This document shows, piece after piece, positions 42,865 through 50,917 of a DNA stretch of 64,000 bases; within the stretch, counting starts at the first letter, position 1, and the number at the start of each line of letters is the position of its first letter. The stretch is from assembly GCA_051004015.1 (NCBI GenBank), contig JBPCKT010000114.1, forward strand, positions 62,001 through 126,000. The letters run 5' to 3'. The notes under the pieces are model-generated. The model ran no database searches and was not told the origin of the DNA. It saw only the letters and a list, made by a program, of their open reading frames with translations. This DNA is from SXOA01 sp051004015. GTDB lineage: Bacteria > Planctomycetota > Planctomycetia > Pirellulales > Pirellulaceae. The translations under genes were made by a program, and so were the position numbers.

Positions 42865-45800
42865 TCACTCTCCGTCATTCGCCGGCGGTGCAAAGCCGCG
42901 GCGGACGGTGTGCTCGGTGATGGTGCGGGGAAGGACGAACTGAAGCAGATAGTCGCTTCCCCCCGCTTTGCTGCCGATGCCCGACATCTTAAAGCCGCCG
43001 AAGGGTTGGCGGCTCACGAGTGCGCCGGTAATGGGGCGGTTGAGATAGAGATTGCCGACGAGGAATTCCCGCTGGGCCCGCGACAGGGCCACGGGGCTGC
43101 GTGAGAAGATGCCTCCGGTGAGAGCATAGTCGGTGCCGTTGGCGATCCGCAGGGCTTCGCTGAGGTCCGTGGCGCGCAGGACCGCCAGAATTGGGCCGAA
43201 GATTTCTTCCTGAGCGATGCGGGCGCTGGGAGCGACATCGGCGAAGATGTGCGGTCCCACAAAGCAGCCTTGCTGGGCCAGTTCAGCCGCATCCATCGCC
43301 AACACCAGGCGGCCTTCCTGCTTGCCGATTTCTATATATCTCTGGATGCGGCCCAGGGATTCGTCGTCGATGACTGGGCCGACCGAGGCCTGTGGATCGT
43401 CGGCGGGGCCGAGTTGCAGACTCTTGGTTGCCTCCACCAGGCGATTCAAGAACGTGTCATAGACTTCGGCCATGACAATGGCCCGGCTGCACGCGCTGCA
43501 TTTTTGCCCCTGATAGCCGAAGGCGGACTTCATCACGCCGGCGACGGCTTCGTCCAGGTCGGCGTCGGCGGCGACGATGATGGCGTTTTTGCCCCCCATC
43601 TCCGCGATGACCCGCTTGACGTTGACGACGCCGCGGGTGGATGCCTGAGCTGCGGCGGCGTTAATCGCCAGCCCCACTTGCCGCGAGCCGGTGAAAACGA
43701 TGATGGCGATATCGGGGTGCTCGACCAGGGCTGCTCCGGCGACTTCGCCTCGGCCAGGCAGAAAGTTGACGACGCCGGCCGGGATGCCGACCTCGAGAAA
43801 GATGTCCATCAGCAGTGAGCCGACGACAGAGGACTGCTCAGCGGGCTTCATGACGACTGTGTTGCCAGTTGCCAGAGCCGCGGTGGTCATGCCGGTGAGG
43901 ATGGCCAGCGGGAAGTTCCAGGGGGCGATGACCGCGGTAACTCCACGGGGAATGTACTCGAAGCGATTCTCCTCTCCCGGTACGTCGACGCCGCTAGCAT
44001 TCTGCAGCTTGATCGCCTCGGCGGCGTAGAACTCGCAGAAGTCAATGGCCTCATCAACGTCGGCAGTCGCTTCGCGCCAGCCTTTGCCCGTCTCATACAC
44101 AGCCCAAGCGGCCAATTCGAAGAGCCGGCGGCGCATCTCTTCCGCGGTCCGCCGGAGGAAGTCGGCGCGAGCTTCGGCTCCGATGGCCCACCACGCCGGC
44201 TGGGCACCTTTCGCAGTGGCCACGGCAGCCGCCGCGTGCTCCTTGCCGGCGAGGGAGAATGTGCCGACGATTCGGGAGCGGAGCGAGGGATCGCGGGACT
44301 GCATCTTCTCCGCGGTTTCCACGCTCTGGCCGCCGATGACGAGCGGGCAATCGCGGCCCATCCGCCCTCTCACGATGGCCAGCAACTCGAACATCGCCTG
44401 GCGGTTTTCGGCCCGCGCGAAATCGACGGGAGGCTGGTTGGTGAACGCAGCAGTGGATTGCGCAGGCATGAGCTCGCTCCGCGAGAGGTTTGTTTCGTTG
44501 ATAGCAGCGGGGATGGCTTCGCTGGGCAGGCTGGAAGCCCGCCCCACCTGTTCCGGGTTCTGCAGCAGCTTCTCCGGTGGAATCTTCTCCACAAAACCGG
44601 CCCGCAGAAAGGAATCGTTGGACGTGTTCTCCAGCAGGCGGCGAACCAGGTAAGCCATGCCGGGAATCAGATCGCCATAGGGCATGTAAATCCGCAGCCG
44701 GTGGCCGAGGTCAACGAGCGCTTGCTTCTCGGCATCCGCCATGCCGTAGAGCATCTGGAGCTCATAGGCATTGGCCGGCAGGCCAAGATGGCGCGCCGTG
44801 GCAATTCCGTGGGCGAGGGAGCGGAGGTTGTGGGAACCCAGAGCGCAGCGGAGGTGCGCGGAGTTTCGCAGGACGAACCGCGTACATCGCTCGAAGCTCT
44901 CGTCGGACTGCCACTTTTTCTGAAACACAGGAATCGGCCAGCCGTTGGCCTTGGCCTTGATGGTCTCGTAATCCCAATAGGCTCCCTTTACCAGTCGCAC
45001 CCAAACCGGAGCGCCGCGGGACTGGGCCCAGTTCCGCAAGTCCATGAGGTCGGCGTAGGCATTCTCGAGGTAACACTGGATAACAATGCCGACGTCCGTC
45101 CAATCGCGGAATTCGGGCTCACCGAGGACCGCCTTGAAGATGTGCAGCGTCAGGTCCTTCTTGTCGTAGGACTCCATATCCACGTTGATGAATGCCCCCA
45201 AAGAGCGGGCGGCGCGGAACAACTCTCCCAGCCGGCTGCCGGCGCGAAGTGTGGTCCCTGCGTGGTCGAGGGCATCGAACTGGCTATCGAGAGCGGAGAG
45301 TTTGACGGAGAGATTGACGCGGGGAATCGGACCGCGCTCGTCCTGATCGATGAGCGAGTCAGCCGGCCAGGATTGCACCTCGGGCGTGATGGCATCCAGC
45401 AGGTCCAGGTAAGCCTTGAAGTACCTCAGGGCTTCGGATTCACTGATGACCGCTTCCCCCAGGATGTCTAGGGTAAAGCCGCGGCGGAGTTGGCGTTCCT
45501 TCTTGGCGGCTCGCAGGACCTGGCGGGCGTTTTCTCCCGCAATGAACCGTCGAGCAAAGTCCTGGGCGCTAAGCCGGGCTGCTCGGGCGACGGCGGCCCG
45601 GGTGAACGGAGTGCGGCGGGCCACGCCGAGTGCGACACGTAGCGCGACCGGGAGCTTGTCCTTCACCGTCTCCAGATACTCGTGCAGATGCTCCGTCACG
45701 CTGTCCGCCGAGCGGAGCATCGGCAGCACGTCCACGAAGCGAAAGAGCTGCACCTTGAGCGATTCGTCCTGCATCGACCAGGCCATCATCCGGTCATCCC

Positions 45801-45921
45801 ACCAGCGGCGATTCCAGATGCGGGGGCGCGAATCGTCCAGATTGGCGAACAGGTGGCGGCCGATGGCCTGAGTCTCGGCCTCAATCGCGGCGAGGTCGGC
45901 GGCAGTGAAGTCGTCGCTCAT
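42865..45921 (-). CDS. putA: bifunctional proline dehydrogenase/P5C dehydrogenase
   Basis: A 1018-residue enzyme that oxidises proline to glutamate. ATG 45921 overlaps the upstream gene (ATGA). The proline dehydrogenase barrel fills about residues 1-460 (VNLSVKLSALDSQFDALDHA, FINVDMESYDKKDLTLHIF, VWVRLVKGAYWDYE, YELQMLYGMADAEKQALVDL). The aldehyde dehydrogenase part begins about 515 (GTFSLAGKEHAAAAVA) with VIAPWNFPLAILTG, FTGSRQVGLAINAAA, the glutamate in IAEMGGKNAIIV and the catalytic cysteine in GQKCSACSRAIV. The linker contains GRASSLPSEAIP, which looks like a translated intergenic repeat. No DNA-binding domain is present, so it is a plain PutA. Confidence 0.95.
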   Translation of the reverse strand: MSDDFTAADLAAIEAETQAIGRHLFANLDDSRPRIWNRRWWDDRMMAWSMQDESLKVQLFRFVDVLPMLRSADSVTEHLHEYLETVKDKLPVALRVALGVARRTPFTRAAVARAARLSAQDFARRFIAGENARQVLRAAKKERQLRRGFTLDILGEAVISESEALRYFKAYLDLLDAITPEVQSWPADSLIDQDERGPIPRVNLSVKLSALDSQFDALDHAGTTLRAGSRLGELFRAARSLGAFINVDMESYDKKDLTLHIFKAVLGEPEFRDWTDVGIVIQCYLENAYADLMDLRNWAQSRGAPVWVRLVKGAYWDYETIKAKANGWPIPVFQKKWQSDESFERCTRFVLRNSAHLRCALGSHNLRSLAHGIATARHLGLPANAYELQMLYGMADAEKQALVDLGHRLRIYMPYGDLIPGMAYLVRRLLENTSNDSFLRAGFVEKIPPEKLLQNPEQVGRASSLPSEAIPAAINETNLSRSELMPAQSTAAFTNQPPVDFARAENRQAMFELLAIVRGRMGRDCPLVIGGQSVETAEKMQSRDPSLRSRIVGTFSLAGKEHAAAAVATAKGAQPAWWAIGAEARADFLRRTAEEMRRRLFELAAWAVYETGKGWREATADVDEAIDFCEFYAAEAIKLQNASGVDVPGEENRFEYIPRGVTAVIAPWNFPLAILTGMTTAALATGNTVVMKPAEQSSVVGSLLMDIFLEVGIPAGVVNFLPGRGEVAGAALVEHPDIAIIVFTGSRQVGLAINAAAAQASTRGVVNVKRVIAEMGGKNAIIVAADADLDEAVAGVMKSAFGYQGQKCSACSRAIVMAEVYDTFLNRLVEATKSLQLGPADDPQASVGPVIDDESLGRIQRYIEIGKQEGRLVLAMDAAELAQQGCFVGPHIFADVAPSARIAQEEIFGPILAVLRATDLSEALRIANGTDYALTGGIFSRSPVALSRAQREFLVGNLYLNRPITGALVSRQPFGGFKMSGIGSKAGGSDYLLQFVLPRTITEHTVRRGFAPPANDGE

Positions 45922-46451
45922 CGCGTAATCAGCAAGTCGCCGCCTCCGGTCAGGTAGATGCGATACTGCCAGCGCAGCGTCGTCGGAAACTTCGCGGTCG
46001 TTACCTTGGGACCAGCGAAGCGAAGCGGTTGTACGCCCGGCTGGCCCGAGTCTACCCCAGGAAGTTCGCTGGCTGGCGTACTTAGGTGAATACCAATTCC
46101 CGCGGACGATACCTGGAAATCGACACCAGTGTGTAGCGAGCGTATGTGAATGTCGTAGGAATTGCCGAGCCATGGCGGCAGCGATTGCACGCGGCACGCG
46201 AAATCAAATACGAACTCGCATTCGTGCGGGACCGCCTCCATGCTCGCCGACCAGTGACTCTTCCCCGACATGCCGACGAGAAATGCGGCGGTCTGCCCTG
46301 GGCGAATCTCCTGCAAGCTGCAGCTTTGCAGAGCGGGACTGGAGGGCCATTCCTCGGCGCTCGAGCCTTCGACGCTCCGCAGCTCGGCGAGCAATTGCGC
46401 TGCTGGATCCAATACCTCAATCCGGTGAGCGACGCGGTCGGCGGCTTGCAC
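45918..46451 (-). CDS. hypothetical protein coupled to prfB and putA
   Basis: A 177-residue frame from GTG 46451. Its stop overlaps the putA ATG. Coding-like text continues upstream of 46451 (LSAVLGTLESSAPSGHFLRL), and a GGAGG eight bases before a CTG at 46517, directly after the prfB stop, suggests the true start may be that CTG. The protein has beta-rich text (ECEFVFDFACRVQSLPPWLG, GVDFQVSSAGIGIHLSTPAS, LRWQYRIYLTGGGDLLITR) and no recognised domain. The tight spacing makes prfB, this gene and putA one transcriptional unit. Confidence 0.65.
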   Translation of the reverse strand: MQAADRVAHRIEVLDPAAQLLAELRSVEGSSAEEWPSSPALQSCSLQEIRPGQTAAFLVGMSGKSHWSASMEAVPHECEFVFDFACRVQSLPPWLGNSYDIHIRSLHTGVDFQVSSAGIGIHLSTPASELPGVDSGQPGVQPLRFAGPKVTTAKFPTTLRWQYRIYLTGGGDLLITR

Positions 46452-46520
46452 CAGGACCAGGCGCAGGAAGTGGCCGCTGGGTGCGGATGACTCGAGAGTA
46501 CCCAGGACGGCGCTCAGGGC

Positions 46521-47646
46521 CTAATCCTCCTCGCCACTGCCGTCGGGACCGACGTTCTTCATCCGCCACCGCAGATAGGAGTCAAAAAAGCCCTCGAGAT
46601 TTCCGTTGAGCACGTTATGAAAATTGGTCTCGCCGTAACCGGTCCGGGTGTCCTTGACTCGCTGATCGGGATGCAGGAAGTAGCTGCGAATCTGCGAGCC
46701 AAAACCGACCTTGGACTGGCTCTGGTACTTGGCCGCTTGCTTGGCCTCCTGCTGTTCTTCACGTCGGCGAACGAGTTTGGCGCGAAGCATCTTGTAAGCC
46801 AAAGCCCGATTCTGGTGCTGGCTCCGCTCATTTTGGCAAGCGGCAACAATGCCGGTGGGAAGGTGCGTGAGCCGGACGGCGCTTTCCGTTTTGTTGACGT
46901 GCTGGCCTCCGGCTCCGCTGGAGCAGTAAGTATCTTCGCGGATATCCTCCTTGTTGATCTCGATCTCTTCCTCGTCGGCGACCTCCGGCGCTACGTCCAC
47001 CGCGGCAAAACTGGTCTGCCGTTTCCCTTCGCTGTTAAAGGGGCTGATCCGCACCAGGCGGTGGATGCCGTGCTCCCCCTTCAGATAGCCGTAGGCCATG
47101 GGGCCGCGGACCGTGATCGTGGCGCTGTTGATGCCCGCTTCCTCGTTATCTTGCCGGTCAAGCAGTGCAATGTCGTAGTCGTTCTTTTGGGCCCACTGCG
47201 TGTACATCCGGAGCAGCATTTCCGCCCAGTCGTTGGCGTCGGTGCCGCCATCACGGGCGTTGATGCTGACCACCGCTGCCGAGGAGTCGTGCGGACCGCT
47301 CAGCAGTGCCTTGAGCTCCAGGCCGTCGAGCGTTTTTTCCAGTCGCTCAATTTCGGAGCGAACCTCGGCTGCGTAGCTCTCGTCTTCCTCGGCCAATTCC
47401 AGCATGGTTGGCAGATCGCCGGCTGACTTGATGGCCTCGGCAACGGGCTTGACGACGGCGCGGAGGCTCTTCAAGCGGCCGATGGTTTCCTGGGCCCGTT
47501 CCTGGTTGGACCAGAAATCGGGCGCGGCCATCTCGCTTTCAATCTGACTAGCCCGACCTTCCTTGGTGTCGTAGTCAAAGACTGTCTCGGAGCTGAGTGA
47601 TGCGCTGCCGAATTGATTCCGCCCTGTTATGCCAATCCGTTTCCAC
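46521..47646 (-). CDS. prfB: peptide chain release factor 2 with programmed +1 frameshift
   Basis: RF2 terminates translation at UGA and UAA. The zero frame starts at GTG 47646 (GAGGAACCC upstream) and ends after 23 codons in CTT TGA (TGA 47575-47577). A +1 shift there joins DYDTKEGRASQIESEMAAPD and the rest of the 336-residue frame. The CTTTGAC slippery sequence is the conserved prfB autoregulation site. The codon-recognition tripeptide SPF (RISPFNSEGKRQTSF) and the catalytic GGQ (SSGAGGQHVNKTESAVRL) are intact. A strong internal SD-like sequence before CTTTGA, usual in enteric prfB, is not obvious. The gene is followed closely by a hypothetical gene and putA. Confidence 0.95.
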
Positions 47647-47717
47647 GGGTTCCTCGTTGCTGGGGGTGTAATAACCTCATCAAGTAAGGTACGCCACCCT
47701 ATGCCGACGAGGAACCC
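47647..47717 (-). promoter_or_regulatory. prfB leader that can hide the Shine-Dalgarno
   Basis: GGGTTCCTCGT (47647-47657) and ACGAGGAACCC (47707-47717) are perfect 11-base inverted repeats. In the prfB mRNA the second copy to be transcribed is ACGAGGAACCC, which includes the ribosome binding site next to the GTG; the upstream copy would pair with it across a 49-base loop. This could reduce initiation and adds to the frameshift control. Confidence 0.55.
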
Positions 47718-47768
47718 CCTGGACGTTTTAGCGATACCTCCGCGACAAAGGGAGGAATGTTACTGAAC

Positions 47769-47990
47769 TTACTTCGCAATTCCCGGGTCAAATGCCGGGG
47801 CACTGACCCCAGGGTCTGCCGCAGCCGCCGGCGCGGCCCCTGCGGCCGGCGCGGCCCCTGCGGCCGGCGCGGCCCCCGTGGGGGGCGTATTGACGAGAAC
47901 TCCCTCGTTCTTCTTGACTTCTTCCTTGCCGCATCCGACGAGAACGGTTGCCAAGACTACGGCGAATGCGAAACCAAATCGTGCCAGCAT
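47769..47990 (-). CDS. small Ala/Pro-rich lipoprotein
   Basis: A 73-residue protein with a lipoprotein signal (FGFAFAVVLATVLVGCGKEE, lipobox LVGC). The mature part is a low-complexity tail built from repeats of AAPAAG, encoded by three near-identical 18-base DNA repeats (47826-47880). Planctomycete DUF1559 genes often have a small lipoprotein like this downstream. Its role is unknown; the tail could span or anchor to the cell wall-like layer. AAAGGGAAATTCTC precedes the ATG. Confidence 0.8.
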   Translation of the reverse strand: MLARFGFAFAVVLATVLVGCGKEEVKKNEGVLVNTPPTGAAPAAGAAPAAGAAPAAAADPGVSAPAFDPGIAK

Positions 47991-48010
47991 GAGAATTTCC
48001 CTTTGGGGTA

Positions 48011-48048
48011 AGAAATAAAAATACAGCGCGGCCCAAGCCGCGCTGTAT
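48011..48048 (-). terminator. strong hairpin terminator or attenuator after DUF1559
   Basis: A perfect 12-bp stem, ATACAGCGCGGC with its complement around a four-base loop (48021-48048), is followed on the minus strand by TTTTATTTCTT (48020 down to 48010). It lies between the DUF1559 stop and the lipoprotein start, so it should end most transcripts and let a fraction through to the lipoprotein gene. Confidence 0.8.
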
Positions 48049-48075
48049 CCAAAAAAAGACCATTGCCCGGTCTAA

Positions 48076-49098
48076 CTACTCCGGGATCGAAGCCGGCAGG
48101 TTGTCGCGCATTCCCGACAAGCGCATCCAAACTCCTTCCCGCGTTGCATAGTTGTACTGGATATTTTCGCTGACGGCCTTCACGGCGCCATCTCCCATCA
48201 CGAACTGCACGATGTTCGGATGCTCCGAGCCAAACTTGTACCAGTAGTATTTGCTGGCCTGGAGGCCGCTGCCGGGAACGTTGTTTGGCGCCTCGGGGTT
48301 TATTCCCCAGTAAGTCGGCAAAATGCCCGTGCCCGCCCAGGAATGGCTGAACTTGGCGGTCCCAAATTGGCCAATCTTGCCGCCGGTGTTTTCGCCAAAG
48401 AGGATGGTATTGCTGGTGCCGTCCGTAAGCGCTCCGAGATTGTTCTTGCCGCGGCGGACGAAGGGCCCCTCATAGAGAGCCCATCCACTAATGTCGCCAA
48501 GCCGTCCAGCATTGCCGAGGTAGTTGGTGCGTCCTAATGCGGTATTGGTCGGGGTCGCCCAATAATACAATGTCAGCCCTGCCGAATGCACGGTCATGGA
48601 AGCCGTCACACCCGTGTTGCCGGAATAAGGGTTCGTCGACGGGCAGACCAGACTGGGCAAATTGTAGGCGGCATTAGTAAAGACCAAGGGGCGTGTGTAC
48701 CACCGATTGTCGGGAAGCCCGACATCAAAGGTCATATCGGTCATCCTCGCGCGAATAATATCCTGTTCCATGAACGGCAGAAGATGCATGAACAGGCCGC
48801 TGTACTGCCTTTGAGGGTTTGATCCCAACTGGTGGGTATTCCTGTCTAGGTCGGTATCCAATGCCCCCAAGTAGCCAGGCGGCAGGACGCGCATGGTGTC
48901 GTGATGGGTATGGGCGGCGATGCCGATTTGCTTCAAATTGTTCTGGCACTGCGACCGCCGAGCAGCTTCGCGGGCGAACTGAACCGCGGGCAGGAGGAGA
49001 GCGACCAAGACTCCGATGATCGCAATGACCACCAGTAGCTCGACCAGGGTGAACCCCAGCCTGCGCCCGCCCACGTTGCGAACCAAATGGCTCTTCAT
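48076..49098 (-). CDS. DUF1559 protein with type IV pilin-like N-terminus, copy 1
   Basis: A 340-residue protein, ATG 49098 (GGAGTTTTCAA upstream). It begins with a prepilin-type motif (GFTLVELLVVIAIIGVLVAL, cut after G) followed by LLPAVQFAREAARRSQCQNN. The DUF1559 domain ends in the typical ASKYYWYKFGSEHPNIVQFV and MGDGAVKAVSENIQY. Planctomycetes hold dozens of these; they are thought to be pseudopilin-like secreted or surface proteins. A paralogue lies upstream and the lipoprotein downstream. Confidence 0.95.
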   Translation of the reverse strand: MKSHLVRNVGGRRLGFTLVELLVVIAIIGVLVALLLPAVQFAREAARRSQCQNNLKQIGIAAHTHHDTMRVLPPGYLGALDTDLDRNTHQLGSNPQRQYSGLFMHLLPFMEQDIIRARMTDMTFDVGLPDNRWYTRPLVFTNAAYNLPSLVCPSTNPYSGNTGVTASMTVHSAGLTLYYWATPTNTALGRTNYLGNAGRLGDISGWALYEGPFVRRGKNNLGALTDGTSNTILFGENTGGKIGQFGTAKFSHSWAGTGILPTYWGINPEAPNNVPGSGLQASKYYWYKFGSEHPNIVQFVMGDGAVKAVSENIQYNYATREGVWMRLSGMRDNLPASIPE

Positions 49099-49613
49099 TT
49101 GAAAACTCCACAAGGAAACGAACAAAAATGATTAAGAACTAACAATTGCCAATCTGTTCCCGTTTCACTCCAACTCCCCCGGATTGTAACCGGCGCAAAT
49201 ATTTTTTCAAGCATTTTCAACCGGAAGTTCGCGGAATTTTCGACTTTTTCGGTCCCCATTCGGCAAGAATTTTCGTAAGACGACAACAAATCCGCCCCCG
49301 CAATACGCCTGATGCTTGCGTCTGCCTGCTTATTGGGCGATTTCCAGCGAGTTCTGCTCTGCACTTTAGCACCGTCGTCCCTTATCACCGGCCTAACCAC
49401 CGCGGTTGAAACCTAGAGCAACCAGCGTTCCAAATTCCATGCGTTAAGCCCCTCACGACGCCCAAATCACTTCTTTGGGGCGAGTAGCTCTCGCCGCGTG
49501 TGTGGCGAGAAAACTCCCATCCTCGGGCACTGGCAAAGTTTGGGTTTGGCGCGGCCCAGACCGCACGTCGCCAAGGCAAGTGACGAACGCCAAGCCTGTC
49601 TACTGGTTCGCGA
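49099..49613. other. intergenic region between DUF1559 paralogues
   Basis: About 515 bases with no supported gene. AT-rich sequence at 49126-49260 probably holds the promoter of copy 1. At 49479-49510 two hairpins share one strand: GGCGAG pairs with CTCGCC (49479-49495), and TCTCGCC pairs with GGCGAGA (49489-49510). Only one can form at a time; it may be the transcription end of copy 2 or a repeat element. Confidence 0.5.
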
Positions 49614-50624
49614 CTACGGCAACGACGCCGGCAGGTTGTCGCGCATACCCGACAAGCGGAAGTACGTCTCCCGGTCGATGTTCTCGCTGAGGGCCTTCAC
49701 GGCACCGTCAGCCATCGTGAAATGCACGACGTGGGGATGCTCGGATCCATACTTGTACCAGAAGTATTTGCTGGCCAGGATTCCGTCGCCAGGGAATGAA
49801 GTGGCTGGCACGGTGTTGATTCCCCATGCCGTGGGTAGCACGCCCGACCCCATCCAGGAATGGCCGTATTTGAGACCAAATTGGCTCTGTCTGCCGCCAG
49901 TGGTTTCGCCAAAAAGCAAGGTATTGCTCGCGCCGTCGGTCATTGCGGCCAAACTGTTCTTGCTGCGGCGAGTGAAAGGACCCACCTTGAGATGGAAGCC
50001 AGGCAGGTCGCCAAGCACTCCCGCGTTACCGAGGTAGTTTGTGCGTCCCAAAGCACTATTGGTCGGTGTCGACCAATAATACAAAATCAAGGTGCCCGAC
50101 GTGGGACCTGACAAGTACGGATTGATGGCAGCCGAAACGCCGGTATTGCCGGAATAGGGGTCCGTCGAGGGGCAGACCAGGAGGGGCAGGTTGTAGGTGG
50201 TGTTACTGAAGGTCAAAGGGGGCGAGTACCAGTAGTTATCGAGTTCGTCGAGGTCAAAGGAAAGATCGGTCATTTTCGCGCGAATCTGATTCTGATCCAT
50301 GAACGGCAGGAGGTGCGGAAATAAACCATTCCACTGCGCTGCTTTGTTGCCCAGATGATGGGTATCCCGGAGCGGGTCGGAATCCAGGGAACCAAGATAA
50401 CCGGGTGGCAGAGCTCGCATGATGTCGTGATGGGTATGGGCCGCGAGGCCCACCTGTTTCAAGTTGTTCTGGCACTGTGCTCGGCGGCCGGCTTCGCGGG
50501 CGAATTGAACCGCGGGCAGGAGGAGTGCGACCAAGACTCCGATGATCGCAATTACCATTAGCAGCTCGACGATCGTGAACCCCAGCCTGCGTCCGCCAAC
50601 GGCGTGAACCAGGGGGCTCGTCAT
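49614..50624 (-). CDS. DUF1559 protein with type IV pilin-like N-terminus, copy 2
   Basis: A 336-residue paralogue of the next gene on this strand, starting at ATG 50624. It has the prepilin motif GFTIVELLMVIAIIGVLVAL, then LLPAVQFAREAGRRAQCQNN, the shared PTNSALGRTNYLGNAGVLGD block and ends ASKYFWYKYGSEHPHVVHFT and MADGAVKALSENI. The two copies are clearly a tandem duplication with substantial divergence in the middle. The conserved Cys pair near the N-terminus (QCQNN) and VCPST are kept. Confidence 0.95.
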   Translation of the reverse strand: MTSPLVHAVGGRRLGFTIVELLMVIAIIGVLVALLLPAVQFAREAGRRAQCQNNLKQVGLAAHTHHDIMRALPPGYLGSLDSDPLRDTHHLGNKAAQWNGLFPHLLPFMDQNQIRAKMTDLSFDLDELDNYWYSPPLTFSNTTYNLPLLVCPSTDPYSGNTGVSAAINPYLSGPTSGTLILYYWSTPTNSALGRTNYLGNAGVLGDLPGFHLKVGPFTRRSKNSLAAMTDGASNTLLFGETTGGRQSQFGLKYGHSWMGSGVLPTAWGINTVPATSFPGDGILASKYFWYKYGSEHPHVVHFTMADGAVKALSENIDRETYFRLSGMRDNLPASLP

Positions 50625-50917
50625 ATCGAAACTCCGCAAAAAAACAATGGAATTAATCAAAACTTGAATTGCGCTCTACTCTGGGACCAGCGGCAGCCCG
50701 TCAAGATTGTAACCGCCAGGCCCTTGGGATTCACGTTTTCCGGCACGTGGAAGCCAAGAAATATCTCTAGGCAGCATCCGCGGGCCGGCTGATAATCTTG
50801 CCTGCCGCCTGGTTGGACGACAAAGCGAAGTTTCCGTTAGACTAGGGAGCATCGACTTCCGCCTGGTAGCCCAAACCGCCATCCACGGAACCTTCAGCAA
50901 CCAGTGTTCCATTTTCC

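Noticed and set aside
47820..47885. CRISPR-like short tandem repeats
   Set aside because: They are three in-frame 18-base repeats coding the AAPAAG tail of the lipoprotein, with no spacers.
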